From: Bacteroidales bacterium
Lineage (GTDB): Bacteria > Bacteroidota > Bacteroidia > Bacteroidales > WCHB1-69
Length of the DNA stretch: 6,256 nt
Assembly (NCBI GenBank): GCA_028683685.1
Contig: JAQUHH010000145.1
Coordinates: 1-6,256 of the forward strand
Direction of reading: 5' to 3'
The notes under the pieces are model-generated. The model was not told the DNA's origin and did not search any database. It saw nothing but the letters and a program-made list of their open reading frames with translations. The translations under genes were made by a program, and so were the position numbers. Positions 1 through 5,977 of this stretch are shown piece by piece (within the stretch, counting starts at the first letter, position 1; every line of letters begins with the position of its first letter).

Positions 1-626
1 AATCGATTTCAATTGTTGATATGGGCAGTGGCAAGGGATATTTGACGTTTGCATTGTATGATTATTTTACCCATTATTTGCAAAAAAAAGCAGTAATTAC
101 GGGCGTTGAAATGAGAGCAAATTTAGTTGATCAAAGTAATGAAATTGCTAAAATGTGTAATTACTCAAACTTAAAATTTATCGAAGGCAGTATTCAGGAA
201 GCGAAAACTCCAGAATACAATGTTCTAATTGCATTGCATGCCTGCGATACCGCTACTGATGACGCTATTGCACAAGGAATTAAGAACAATGCAGAAGTGA
301 TTATTTGTGCCCCTTGTTGCCACAAACAATTAAGACCACAAATTAAACCCGATAATATTTTACGGGAAATTACAAAATTTGGAATTTTACTCGAGCGTCA
401 ATCCGAAATGTTAACCGATGCAATCCGAGGACTGATGCTTGAAGCATACGGTTATAAAACCAATATTTTTGAATTTATTGAAACGGTACACACGCCCAAA
501 AATGTAATGATTGTTGCCACAAAACGTCAAAAACCACTTCAAAATAGAGCGTATTATTTGGAACAAATTCAGGAATTAAAGAATCTATTTGGAATTCAAA
601 ATCACTATTTAGAAAACCTACTCTAA
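1..626 (+). CDS. Class I SAM-dependent methyltransferase, Methyltransf_32/METTL25-like (5' partial)
   Basis: The reading frame is open to the left edge (first whole codon at 3), so the ATG at 21 is an internal Met and not the start; 207 residues are visible. They begin inside the SAM-binding Rossmann fold: motif I VDMGSGKGYLTF (visible residues 5-16), then an acidic residue after strand 2 (GVEMR, Glu36), then ALHACDTATDDAI (about 77-89) and IICAPCCHKQL (about 100-110). The LHAC plus PCCHK pair is characteristic of the Methyltransf_32 group, which includes eukaryotic METTL25/RRNAD1 relatives. The bacterial members are soluble cytoplasmic enzymes whose substrate is not settled; the Cys-Cys-His cluster could take part in substrate or metal binding (inference). 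The N-terminal domain, probably of well over 100 residues in full-length relatives as I recall them, lies outside the window. The next gene begins 49 bases downstream on the same strand, so read-through is possible. The family is fairly certain, the substrate unknown. Confidence 0.85.
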   Translation, partial: SISIVDMGSGKGYLTFALYDYFTHYLQKKAVITGVEMRANLVDQSNEIAKMCNYSNLKFIEGSIQEAKTPEYNVLIALHACDTATDDAIAQGIKNNAEVIICAPCCHKQLRPQIKPDNILREITKFGILLERQSEMLTDAIRGLMLEAYGYKTNIFEFIETVHTPKNVMIVATKRQKPLQNRAYYLEQIQELKNLFGIQNHYLENLL

Positions 627-675
627 AACTCATTTCTGACCATACATATTTCTTAAAAAAATCAAGAAAAAACAA

Positions 676-3159
676 ATGAAATACTCTTTTTCACTTATTA
701 TTCTCATTTTGTTTTCTACTGCTATCCTTTCCCAAGTCCCTGAACCCATGCGAGAGATGCCAGATGCAGTGGAAGAACCCATCAGAAATCATGAAAATGC
801 AGGCTATTATCAGCAGGCAGGAAAATATGGATTTGTTTATCCAGAAAATACTCGCCAAGAAGCAGTTTATGACAAAATCACATACGGTTTAAGTGGATTT
901 ATCGTATCAAATGGAAAACTTCAAGGAATTGCCGATTTCAAAGGCCGGCTGATAAGCAAAGTTGAGTTTGACAGCATCGGAATTTTAAACCATGATTATT
1001 TGGTGAGAAAAAACGGGAAATTGGGTCTAATATCAAACCTTGGAATCCCCTTACTTTCGATAAAATTCGATAAAATAATTGGAGGAAATACTTATGTAAC
1101 TATAATTCAAAACAAAAAAGGAGAATCACAATTGATTTTCAACAAAACAGAAGAAATTTTTTCTCAAAAAATTGAATACGCCAATCTGTACCAAAATTTG
1201 GCTTTTGTAAAAGTAAACGGAAAATTTGGTGTAATTACAGATAAAATCATTGTTCCTTTTGAATACGACAGCATTTCTTATACGATTTCTAAAAAAATAA
1301 ATTCAGGTCAAAAACAAAATGGAAATAATATGGAATCTATTAATGTAAACCGCTTGCCCATTTTCGATTTCATGGTTCTGAAAAACGATAAATTGGGCCT
1401 GATAAACAGCGAAGGTTCAGTAATTTATCCGGCCGAAAACGATGAAATTTTGCGTATTGATATGAAAGCATATTATCTTATAAAAAAGGACCATTTATTC
1501 AGCATCTATTTTTCATCAGCAAAGAAAAAAACAGCCTTTGATTTTTCTCGAGTACATGCTGACGGATATGGTTATGTGATGGCCACTAAGAACAATAAAT
1601 CGGGTGTTTTCAACCTAAAAGGAGAAGAAATTGCAGCATTTGAATATGACAACGACGGAATTTACCAATACAGCGGAATTGGTTTGCGAGTGGCAAAAAA
1701 CAAAAAACGCGGGATTATTGATTTTAATGGAAAAGTGATCGTTCCCATTATTTATGACGACATCAGTACCTTTTACAGAAGTAATTTCAGTAATTTTCTC
1801 AAGGTAACGCTGGACAACAAAGTTGGAGTCGTCAATCTTAAAGGCGAAATGATTATTCCTATGGAATTTGATTGGATAGATATTGAAAATGATTGTTTTA
1901 AAGTGGCGACCCCAGAACCCGATAGAAAAATGGGATTGTATAACAGAAAAGGAGAAATTATTGTTCCTGTTGAATATCAATGGATTACAGGTGGCAATGC
2001 CGAAAATAGCAAAATTATCATTTTGAAAAAGAATGAACATTCGTATAATTTTCTAAATCAAAAAAACGAACTTATTTTACCTAAAAACATTCGTGAATAC
2101 GGTTACATTCTGAACGAAGATCGCTTATTAAATCCATTTTTTCATTCTTTGTATATTAAGGATGAAAAAGGAAAAACAGGAATGCTCAACGAAATGACTG
2201 GAATAGTTGATATACCGATGATTTATGATAAAATAATCCAGGGTTTTCGAAATGGAAATCAAAACTATTTTAGCGTACAAAAAGGGAAAAAGTTCGGTTT
2301 AATAAACGCCAAAAACGAAGAGATTATTCCGATCAAATACGATGCTATAAATATTGATTTTGTGGCGGAAACAAATGACGGAAATTATCATATTATAGTT
2401 GCAAAAGGGAAGAAATACGGAACTGTAAATTTGAAAAATGAAGTGCAGATTCCTTTCCAGTATACAGAATTACAGCGCATTGCAAACATTGCACTTTACA
2501 AAGCCAAAAAAGGAAATGAACTATACCAAATTGTCAATTCAAAGAACGAAGCAATTAGCAAAGATTGGTTTGACGAAGTTGCCAATTTTGAACGCAAAGA
2601 TTCTTATGAATATGGAGAAAATATAAATTATCAAGCATTGACATTTCGGAACGGAAAAATGCGAGCCATTGATGATAAAGGAAATTATCTCACATCCGAA
2701 ACGACCATGAATCCTCATATTGGGTACAAAACTTTTGACGAACTCAAATTTGCTCTAATCGATGCCTTAGACAGTAAAGATGATGTTTTATTAAAAGATT
2801 TTGTGGACAAAATTGCACCCTCAGAACATATTTTATATTACCTAAAGCGAAACATATTTAGCAATGATCCATTAAGTTACGTCACTATATCCCACATAAA
2901 AGAAAGATATTTCATTGATTTAATGAAGTTTAAGCACAGCTATTGGAATGATAATCCAGGATATGGATACAACCGCACTTCGCTTACGAAAGTTACCGAT
3001 TACACTTTGTACCGCGAAGGGTATATCACCAACGCCAGAAGCACCGACCACGCATTTGGGAATGTAAAATACCTGGAAAAATTTTTACGAAATGCCGTTA
3101 AAATTAATGGATTCTGGATAAGTTCTTATTTTATGAAAGGCCGTTTTAACTGGGATTAA
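676..3159 (+). CDS. Exported WG-repeat protein with unassigned C-terminal domain
   Basis: An 827-residue protein. Residues 1-19 form a signal peptide (MKYSF, then a hydrophobic core, likely cleavage at ILS/Q20), so it should be periplasmic or cell-surface; there is no lipobox Cys and no recognisable type IX secretion C-terminal signal. Residues about 50-672 are an array of roughly 15 WG-type repeats with the pattern K-x-G-(L/V)-(I/V)-N-x-x-G-x-(I/V)-(I/V)-P-x-x-Y-D-x-I. Clear copies start near 115, 183, 239, 308, 344, 382, 418, 500, 539 and 580; those near 50, 81, 456, 615 and 661 are degenerate, and the defining Trp is mostly replaced by other residues, as is common in Bacteroidota members. 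Such arrays are thought to fold into beta structures used for binding; no enzyme motif is seen. Residues about 680-827 are a different, non-repetitive domain (TFDELKFALIDALDSKDD to NGFWISSYFMKGRFNWD) that I cannot assign. It ends in front of a strong terminator. The function is unknown; a role in envelope binding is only a guess. Confidence 0.88.
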   Translation: MKYSFSLIILILFSTAILSQVPEPMREMPDAVEEPIRNHENAGYYQQAGKYGFVYPENTRQEAVYDKITYGLSGFIVSNGKLQGIADFKGRLISKVEFDSIGILNHDYLVRKNGKLGLISNLGIPLLSIKFDKIIGGNTYVTIIQNKKGESQLIFNKTEEIFSQKIEYANLYQNLAFVKVNGKFGVITDKIIVPFEYDSISYTISKKINSGQKQNGNNMESINVNRLPIFDFMVLKNDKLGLINSEGSVIYPAENDEILRIDMKAYYLIKKDHLFSIYFSSAKKKTAFDFSRVHADGYGYVMATKNNKSGVFNLKGEEIAAFEYDNDGIYQYSGIGLRVAKNKKRGIIDFNGKVIVPIIYDDISTFYRSNFSNFLKVTLDNKVGVVNLKGEMIIPMEFDWIDIENDCFKVATPEPDRKMGLYNRKGEIIVPVEYQWITGGNAENSKIIILKKNEHSYNFLNQKNELILPKNIREYGYILNEDRLLNPFFHSLYIKDEKGKTGMLNEMTGIVDIPMIYDKIIQGFRNGNQNYFSVQKGKKFGLINAKNEEIIPIKYDAINIDFVAETNDGNYHIIVAKGKKYGTVNLKNEVQIPFQYTELQRIANIALYKAKKGNELYQIVNSKNEAISKDWFDEVANFERKDSYEYGENINYQALTFRNGKMRAIDDKGNYLTSETTMNPHIGYKTFDELKFALIDALDSKDDVLLKDFVDKIAPSEHILYYLKRNIFSNDPLSYVTISHIKERYFIDLMKFKHSYWNDNPGYGYNRTSLTKVTDYTLYREGYITNARSTDHAFGNVKYLEKFLRNAVKINGFWISSYFMKGRFNWD

Positions 3160-3218
3160 AAAAACATATTATCATTAATTTACCCAATTTTATAAATCGA
3201 ATCCAAATTGATTATCAA

Positions 3219-3253
3219 AAGAAAAGGCACTAAAATTTTTAGTGCCTTTTCTT
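3219..3253. terminator. Bidirectional intrinsic terminator
   Basis: A 17-base arm (3219-3235) pairs perfectly with 3237-3253. The core is GGCACTAAAA against TTTTAGTGCC, with A-rich and T-rich flanks that supply a U-run in either direction. It lies 59 bases after the stop of the WG-repeat gene and 16 bases after the stop of the minus-strand ferritin gene, so it sits between two convergent genes. The U-rich tail is somewhat better on the minus strand (TTTTCTTTTG). Confidence 0.88.
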
Positions 3254-3269
3254 CAATAATTGGTCATAA

Positions 3270-3782
3270 TTATGGACGAAGTTTCAGAAAATCTTCTTTA
3301 AGACGGTTCATGTCTGTCAACCAATCTTCGATATCTTGTTCATGTTCAAGCTCTTCATTCATAATATTTACCGCCATTTGATGTGTTGTAAAATCAATTC
3401 CTTTGGTAAATTCAGCTATTTCTTGGTATCGTTGAATCGCACAACGTTCTCCTTTTAAATTTTGTTTTAAAATAACTTCCACATATGGATCTGTGGGAGC
3501 ATCATAGTCGCAGCGACTTAATTTTGTCCATTGATTGGGATTCAGAACTGGGGTTCCACCCAATTGAATAATTCTGGCGGCCACCAATTCAGCATGATTC
3601 AGTTCTTGTGTTGCATGGAGCAACAATTCGGGTTCAATTTCGCTTCTCATTGGACCTTCCATCACTCTGGCACCAATCCAATATTGATAATAGGCAAGCC
3701 ATTCTTCGCTTAAAGCTTCGTTTAGCATCTTGATTAATTTCTTCACATCTAATTTCAAAATGTCTATTCCTTTTTCTCCCAT
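3270..3782 (-). CDS. Ferritin-like diiron protein of the DPSL (Dps-like, thioferritin) type
   Basis: A 170-residue four-helix ferritin-like protein, probably a cytoplasmic cage that oxidises Fe(II), using peroxide in the DPSL family, and so protects against oxidative stress. All six diiron ligands can be placed by analogy with bacterioferritin: Glu27 (LSEEWLAYYQYW), Glu60 and His63 (QELNH), Glu112 (KGERC), Glu144 and His147 (EELEH). The Met next to the second Glu that binds haem in bacterioferritin is Leu61 here, so a haem-free protein is expected. Cys91 (LSRCDYD) and Cys114 (GERCAIQRY) are the only cysteines and lie either side of the third helix start, matching the Cys pair near the metal site in DPSL proteins of Sulfolobus and Bacteroides fragilis (from memory). 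The start is the first in-frame ATG before LDVKKLIKMLNEAL; another ATG a few bases upstream is out of frame. An annotation as plain 'bacterioferritin' would be less accurate. The ferritin fold is near certain; the DPSL subtype is likely. Confidence 0.9.
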   Translation of the reverse strand: MGEKGIDILKLDVKKLIKMLNEALSEEWLAYYQYWIGARVMEGPMRSEIEPELLLHATQELNHAELVAARIIQLGGTPVLNPNQWTKLSRCDYDAPTDPYVEVILKQNLKGERCAIQRYQEIAEFTKGIDFTTHQMAVNIMNEELEHEQDIEDWLTDMNRLKEDFLKLRP

Positions 3783-3805
3783 GATACATTTAATTTAAGG
3801 TGAAT

Positions 3806-3835
3806 AAATAATATTTATAAATTTATATTATCAAA
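3806..3835 (-). promoter_or_regulatory. Candidate promoter and peroxide/iron operator upstream of the ferritin gene
   Basis: Read on the minus strand, TTTG (3835-3832) is followed after 18 bases by TATTATTT (3813-3806), which matches the Bacteroidota -33/-7 pattern (TTTG, TAnnTTTG) at four of six fixed positions in the second box. Overlapping this, TTATAAATATTATTT (3820-3806) matches the PerR box TTATAATnATTATAA at 11 of 14 fixed positions, and ATAATAT arms (3808-3814 and 3825-3831) form an inverted repeat. The region is almost pure A/T, so such matches arise easily by chance. Confidence 0.22.
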
Positions 3836-3874
3836 AGTAAAAAAATAAATTTAAAAAAACAAAAAAAGGAAGAA

Positions 3875-4777
3875 TTATTTTCCGATTTTCTTAAAATCAT
3901 CCATTAAAAAAACATCTGGCTTTGATTTTGAAATCATGTGGTAATCAAAGTATAAAGGTTTTCCATCTTCGCACGAGATGAGGGTTTTAAAACAATAAAC
4001 ATCTTTTAGAGGATACTCTTCGGGACCAATTTTATGAAGGATGGCAATATTTTTCAAATTTGATTTAATGGCATTTTCAATCTCTTCTTGCGTTACAATT
4101 CTAACTTTATATGGATATATTTTCGAAATAGCTTCAGATGATTGTAAGTTTCCAGGTAAATCGCTTGATAAAAACCACAATTCATAATTTTTAATTTCTG
4201 AATTGTAAGAATCCATTACTTTTTCAATATTAAGGTTTGGATTGGACATTTTTTCATTTACCAAAAACGAGATAGATTTTAGAATTGCACCCAATCTGTG
4301 AGCATATTCTGGTTCCTCAAAATCGTCATCATCATTTTCTTCATAATAATAAGCCAAAGGGATGCAAATAATTTCGGGCATTTTTTGAATATTCCCTGAT
4401 TTATCACCCATTGAAACATTTAATACCGTAAATTGAGAGGACATTTTATTTTTGAATAAAAGAGTTTTAGTAGCAAACAAAGAAGTTTTTGATTGAGTAA
4501 TTTCAGCCAAAGAAATAAACATAAATGAATGTTCGGGATGGGTGCGCAAATTGGCAAATTTCTTCGCATCAATAATTTCATAAGAAGTTAATTTCCAAAA
4601 TTGCTTCATGTAATCATCGATGACTGCATTAAATTCGGAAAATGGATCAACATCCAAAACGACATAGCATTTTGAAGAGAGAAAACGGCTCATATCAGCT
4701 GGTTTCGCATTCATCGTTTGTCCCCATCCTATCGAAGAAATGAGACTTAGAAGCAGAAATACAAATATTTTTTTCAT
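3875..4777 (-). CDS. Secreted protein of unknown function, 300 residues
   Basis: I do not recognise a characterised family. Residues 1-19 are a signal peptide (MKKIF, hydrophobic core, cleavage probably at WG/Q20), so the mature protein of about 281 residues is periplasmic or beyond; there are no further membrane segments and no lipobox. The mature part seems to have two alpha/beta halves. The first (about 36-175) starts with CYVVLDVDPFSEFNAVIDDY and runs through FWKLTSYEIID and MPEIICIPLAYYY. The second (about 195-300) starts at ELWFLSSDLPGN and contains KVRIVTQEEIENAI, AILHKIGPEE and a closing LYFDYHMISK...VFLMDDFKKIGK. A very acidic stretch (ENDDDDFEEPE, about 147-157) links strands in the first half. 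Both halves have a strand followed by an acidic or polar loop, so an old duplication is possible (inference). I recall similar uncharacterised exported proteins only from Bacteroidota. The ferritin gene follows 92 bases downstream on the same strand without an obvious terminator between them. Confidence 0.82.
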   Translation of the reverse strand: MKKIFVFLLLSLISSIGWGQTMNAKPADMSRFLSSKCYVVLDVDPFSEFNAVIDDYMKQFWKLTSYEIIDAKKFANLRTHPEHSFMFISLAEITQSKTSLFATKTLLFKNKMSSQFTVLNVSMGDKSGNIQKMPEIICIPLAYYYEENDDDDFEEPEYAHRLGAILKSISFLVNEKMSNPNLNIEKVMDSYNSEIKNYELWFLSSDLPGNLQSSEAISKIYPYKVRIVTQEEIENAIKSNLKNIAILHKIGPEEYPLKDVYCFKTLISCEDGKPLYFDYHMISKSKPDVFLMDDFKKIGK

Positions 4778-4813
4778 AATAAATTTAGGTTTTATTTCAC
4801 TAATGTCTGATCC

Positions 4814-4865
4814 GTTTTCAATATTTTTTCGTCCTCTACCCCCTAAAGGAGAAAATATTGAAAAC
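4814..4865. repeat. Inverted repeat 1 (14 bp perfect stem)
   Basis: GTTTTCAATATTTT at 4814-4827 is the exact reverse complement of 4852-4865; the loop is 24 bases. On the minus strand the loop reads CTCCTTTAGGGGGTAGAGGA, which resembles from memory a G-rich intergenic repeat frequent in Flavobacteria and relatives. It lies 37 bases upstream of the start of the secreted-protein gene, so it could sit in or near its 5' leader. Confidence 0.8.
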
Positions 4866-4880
4866 TAAAAATTAATCAAT

Positions 4881-4956
4881 TGATTTTCAACACTCTCCCT
4901 TCATGCGGTGTAGTGAGTTTGTCGAACTAAATTAAGGATAAAAGTATTGAAAATCA
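4881..4956. repeat. Inverted repeat 2 (13 of 14 pairs)
   Basis: TGATTTTCAACACT at 4881-4894 pairs with 4943-4956 with one mismatch (4891/4946). The loop is 48 bases and itself contains short pairings CCTT/AAGG (4898-4901 with 4934-4937) and TAGT/ACTA (4911-4914 with 4926-4929). The left arm overlaps the palindrome AATCAATTGATT. Confidence 0.7.
4901..4927 (+). repeat. Degenerate copy of a TGAG-TTGTCGAA-type intergenic repeat
   Basis: TCATG (4901-4905) followed by TGAGTTTGTCGAAC (4914-4927) resembles the dispersed intergenic sequence TCATGCTGAGCTTGTCGAAG that I remember as common in Bacteroidota genomes, with a short insertion between the two parts. The family match is from memory and not searched. 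It forms the loop of inverted repeat 2. Confidence 0.4.
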
Positions 4957-4987
4957 CGAATAAATATCAATTAAAAAAACAAGCTCT

Positions 4988-5034
4988 CTTTTCGCAATTT
5001 TTACCTCAAATCCTAAAGGATGAATTGCGAAAAG
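4988..5034. repeat. Inverted repeat 3 (12 bp perfect stem)
   Basis: CTTTTCGCAATT at 4988-4999 is the exact reverse complement of 5023-5034; the loop is 23 bases and includes the small hairpin TCCTAAAGGA (5011-5020). On the minus strand the stem is followed after nine bases by TTTTTTT (4979-4973), so it could also work as a terminator for transcription coming from mqnA. Confidence 0.75.
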
Positions 5035-5074
5035 TTAAAAATGTTTTTCCTCTAACAGCCTACTTAAACAGTCT

Positions 5075-5126
5075 GATTTTCAGCCGCTTATTACCCTACT
5101 ATAAAGAGAGTAAACGTCTGAAAATC
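5075..5126. repeat. Inverted repeat 4 (11 of 12 pairs)
   Basis: GATTTTCAGCCG at 5075-5086 pairs with 5115-5126 with one mismatch (5084/5117); the loop is 28 bases. TGATTTTCA at 5074-5082 is identical to 4881-4889 in inverted repeat 2, so the arms of repeats 2 and 4 could also pair with each other. Confidence 0.65.
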
Positions 5127-5252
5127 CAAACAAATCACAATCTTAATTCCAAATTCAAAAAAAAACTCTCTTTCTCATAACGATTATAAATATCAAATAG
5201 TCTTTACATTACATTGAATTACCAAATTTATGTCGGACAACGATAGCTTTTT

Positions 5253-5975
5253 TTATAATATATCTGATAACTTCTTGAACAAATCCATAGATTTAATACA
5301 GTCTTCGTCCAAAGTATGTTGAATGTTAGCAGTTAGATAATCAACAGCTTCGTCAGGTGAAACATCTATTAAATCTTGATATTTTTTTACAGATTCTGTA
5401 ATATTTTCAATTCCAAATTCCAAAGCAAGATTAAAATCAATGATAAAATCAGCTTCAAGCTCTTTATTTGCAGCCCAAACCGCAAAAACAAAAGGTAAAT
5501 TGGTGTGATTTTTCCATAATTCAGCCATGTCATAGACATATGGAAAACGAGCATCCAACTCGAAAGCTTTATCTCCAATTCTGACCATGGCATCGACATT
5601 ATTGGAATTATCCCAGACAATTTTGCGATTTAAAAAAGAATTAAAAATGACATGACAAAGCCGATTTGAAGTAAGGGAATCGGAGTCTGCCATAATGCTA
5701 ACAATTTCATCGATTGGTTTATTGGCACACAGCAAAACTGTTTTTACTTTTTTGGAAGAAGCGATTCCAAAATTACTGATTCGATTCCATTGTGCATGAT
5801 CATGAAAAGCAGCCACTGGAACCAATCCGATATCCAATTTATGCTCGGCGAGACCTTTGGCAATCAAGGATGGAACGGCGGTTTGAAATTCAATTTCTTT
5901 TTGCTCAAGACCATATCTAAAAGGATATGAATTTAAGAAATTAACCAATCCAATTTTATATTTAGTTTTTGACAT
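5253..5975 (-). CDS. mqnA: Chorismate dehydratase MqnA (futalosine menaquinone pathway)
   Basis: A 240-residue protein matching MqnA, which removes water from chorismate to give 3-[(1-carboxyvinyl)oxy]benzoate, the first step of the futalosine route to menaquinone, in the cytoplasm. It has the fold of periplasmic binding proteins. Family landmarks in order: VNFLNSYPFRYGL (11-23), DIGLVPVAAF (48-57), SKKVKTVLL (74-82), DSDSLTSNRL (97-106; the family usually has SRTS here), MVRIGDKAF (130-138), YDMAELW (148-154) and LPFVFAVW (160-167). The length is slightly short for the family. The ATG at 5975 is chosen because the protein then begins directly at the first beta strand (KIGLVNFL). A longer open frame back to 6065 would add 30 residues unlike the family and overlap the upstream gene. 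The upstream stop codon is only two bases away, indicating translational coupling. MqnD, a sister family, is less likely given the YDMAELW and LPFVFAVW pattern. No strong terminator lies directly downstream. Confidence 0.88.
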   Translation of the reverse strand: MSKTKYKIGLVNFLNSYPFRYGLEQKEIEFQTAVPSLIAKGLAEHKLDIGLVPVAAFHDHAQWNRISNFGIASSKKVKTVLLCANKPIDEIVSIMADSDSLTSNRLCHVIFNSFLNRKIVWDNSNNVDAMVRIGDKAFELDARFPYVYDMAELWKNHTNLPFVFAVWAANKELEADFIIDFNLALEFGIENITESVKKYQDLIDVSPDEAVDYLTANIQHTLDEDCIKSMDLFKKLSDIL

Positions 5976-5977
5976 AT

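Larger units (their letters stand above)
4956..5196 (+). repeat. Imperfect direct repeat flanking inverted repeats 3 and 4
   Basis: ACGA-ATAAATATCAA at 4956-4970 recurs as ACGA-TT-ATAAATATCAA at 5180-5196; the only difference is a two-base insertion. The pair brackets 209 bases that hold inverted repeats 3 and 4. CTCTCTTT also occurs just inside each end (4984-4991 and 5166-5173), with its complement AAAGAGAG at 5103-5110. The layout looks like a duplicated or inserted block, but the sequence is AT-rich enough for caution. Confidence 0.45.
4778..5252. other. 475-base gene-free stretch packed with inverted and direct repeats
   Basis: This lies downstream of mqnA and upstream of the secreted-protein gene, both on the minus strand. 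It contains four successive inverted repeats (outer limits 4814-4865, 4881-4956, 4988-5034, 5075-5126), a 12-base perfect palindrome AATCAATTGATT (4874-4885), a degenerate dispersed-repeat copy and a flanking direct repeat. The only sizeable open frame, 4947-5180 on the plus strand, starts with TTG inside one hairpin arm and runs through two other hairpins, and is best read as chance. No convincing promoter for the secreted-protein gene was found in it. It may be decayed mobile palindromic repeats, a structured RNA region, or a set of terminators. Confidence 0.6.

Noticed and set aside
475..675. Minus-strand open frame of 66 residues across the end of the methyltransferase gene
   Set aside because: It is mostly antisense to a clearly conserved coding region and shows no family features.
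1615..2040. Minus-strand open frame of 141 residues inside the WG-repeat gene
   Set aside because: It is antisense to the repeat array; its regular look merely mirrors the WG repeats.
2438..2626. Plus-strand 62-residue open frame inside the WG-repeat gene
   Set aside because: It is an out-of-frame shadow of the WG-repeat coding sequence, which is open and in phase throughout.
3531..3713. Plus-strand 60-residue open frame in the ferritin gene
   Set aside because: It is antisense to the conserved ferritin helices and has no independent signal.
3841..3877. Possible terminator after the secreted-protein gene (GGAA/TTCC with a following T-rich run on the minus strand)
   Set aside because: The stem is only four or five pairs and overlaps the stop codon; the T-run alone is normal for such AT-rich DNA.
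4814..5126. CRISPR array or integron attC series as an explanation for the hairpins
   Set aside because: Arms and spacing vary (starts 67, 107 and 87 bases apart), there is no identical repeat unit, and no integrase or cas gene or attC core sequence is visible.
4947..5180. 77-residue open frame on the plus strand in the repeat-rich gap
   Set aside because: It starts with TTG inside the right arm of inverted repeat 2, spans inverted repeats 3 and 4, has no recognisable domain, and its K/L/N-rich composition is what AT-rich noncoding DNA gives.
5231..5239. TGTCGGACA palindrome just downstream of mqnA, considered as a transposon end
   Set aside because: Only four pairs around one base, no matching partner found in the window, and no transposase gene nearby.
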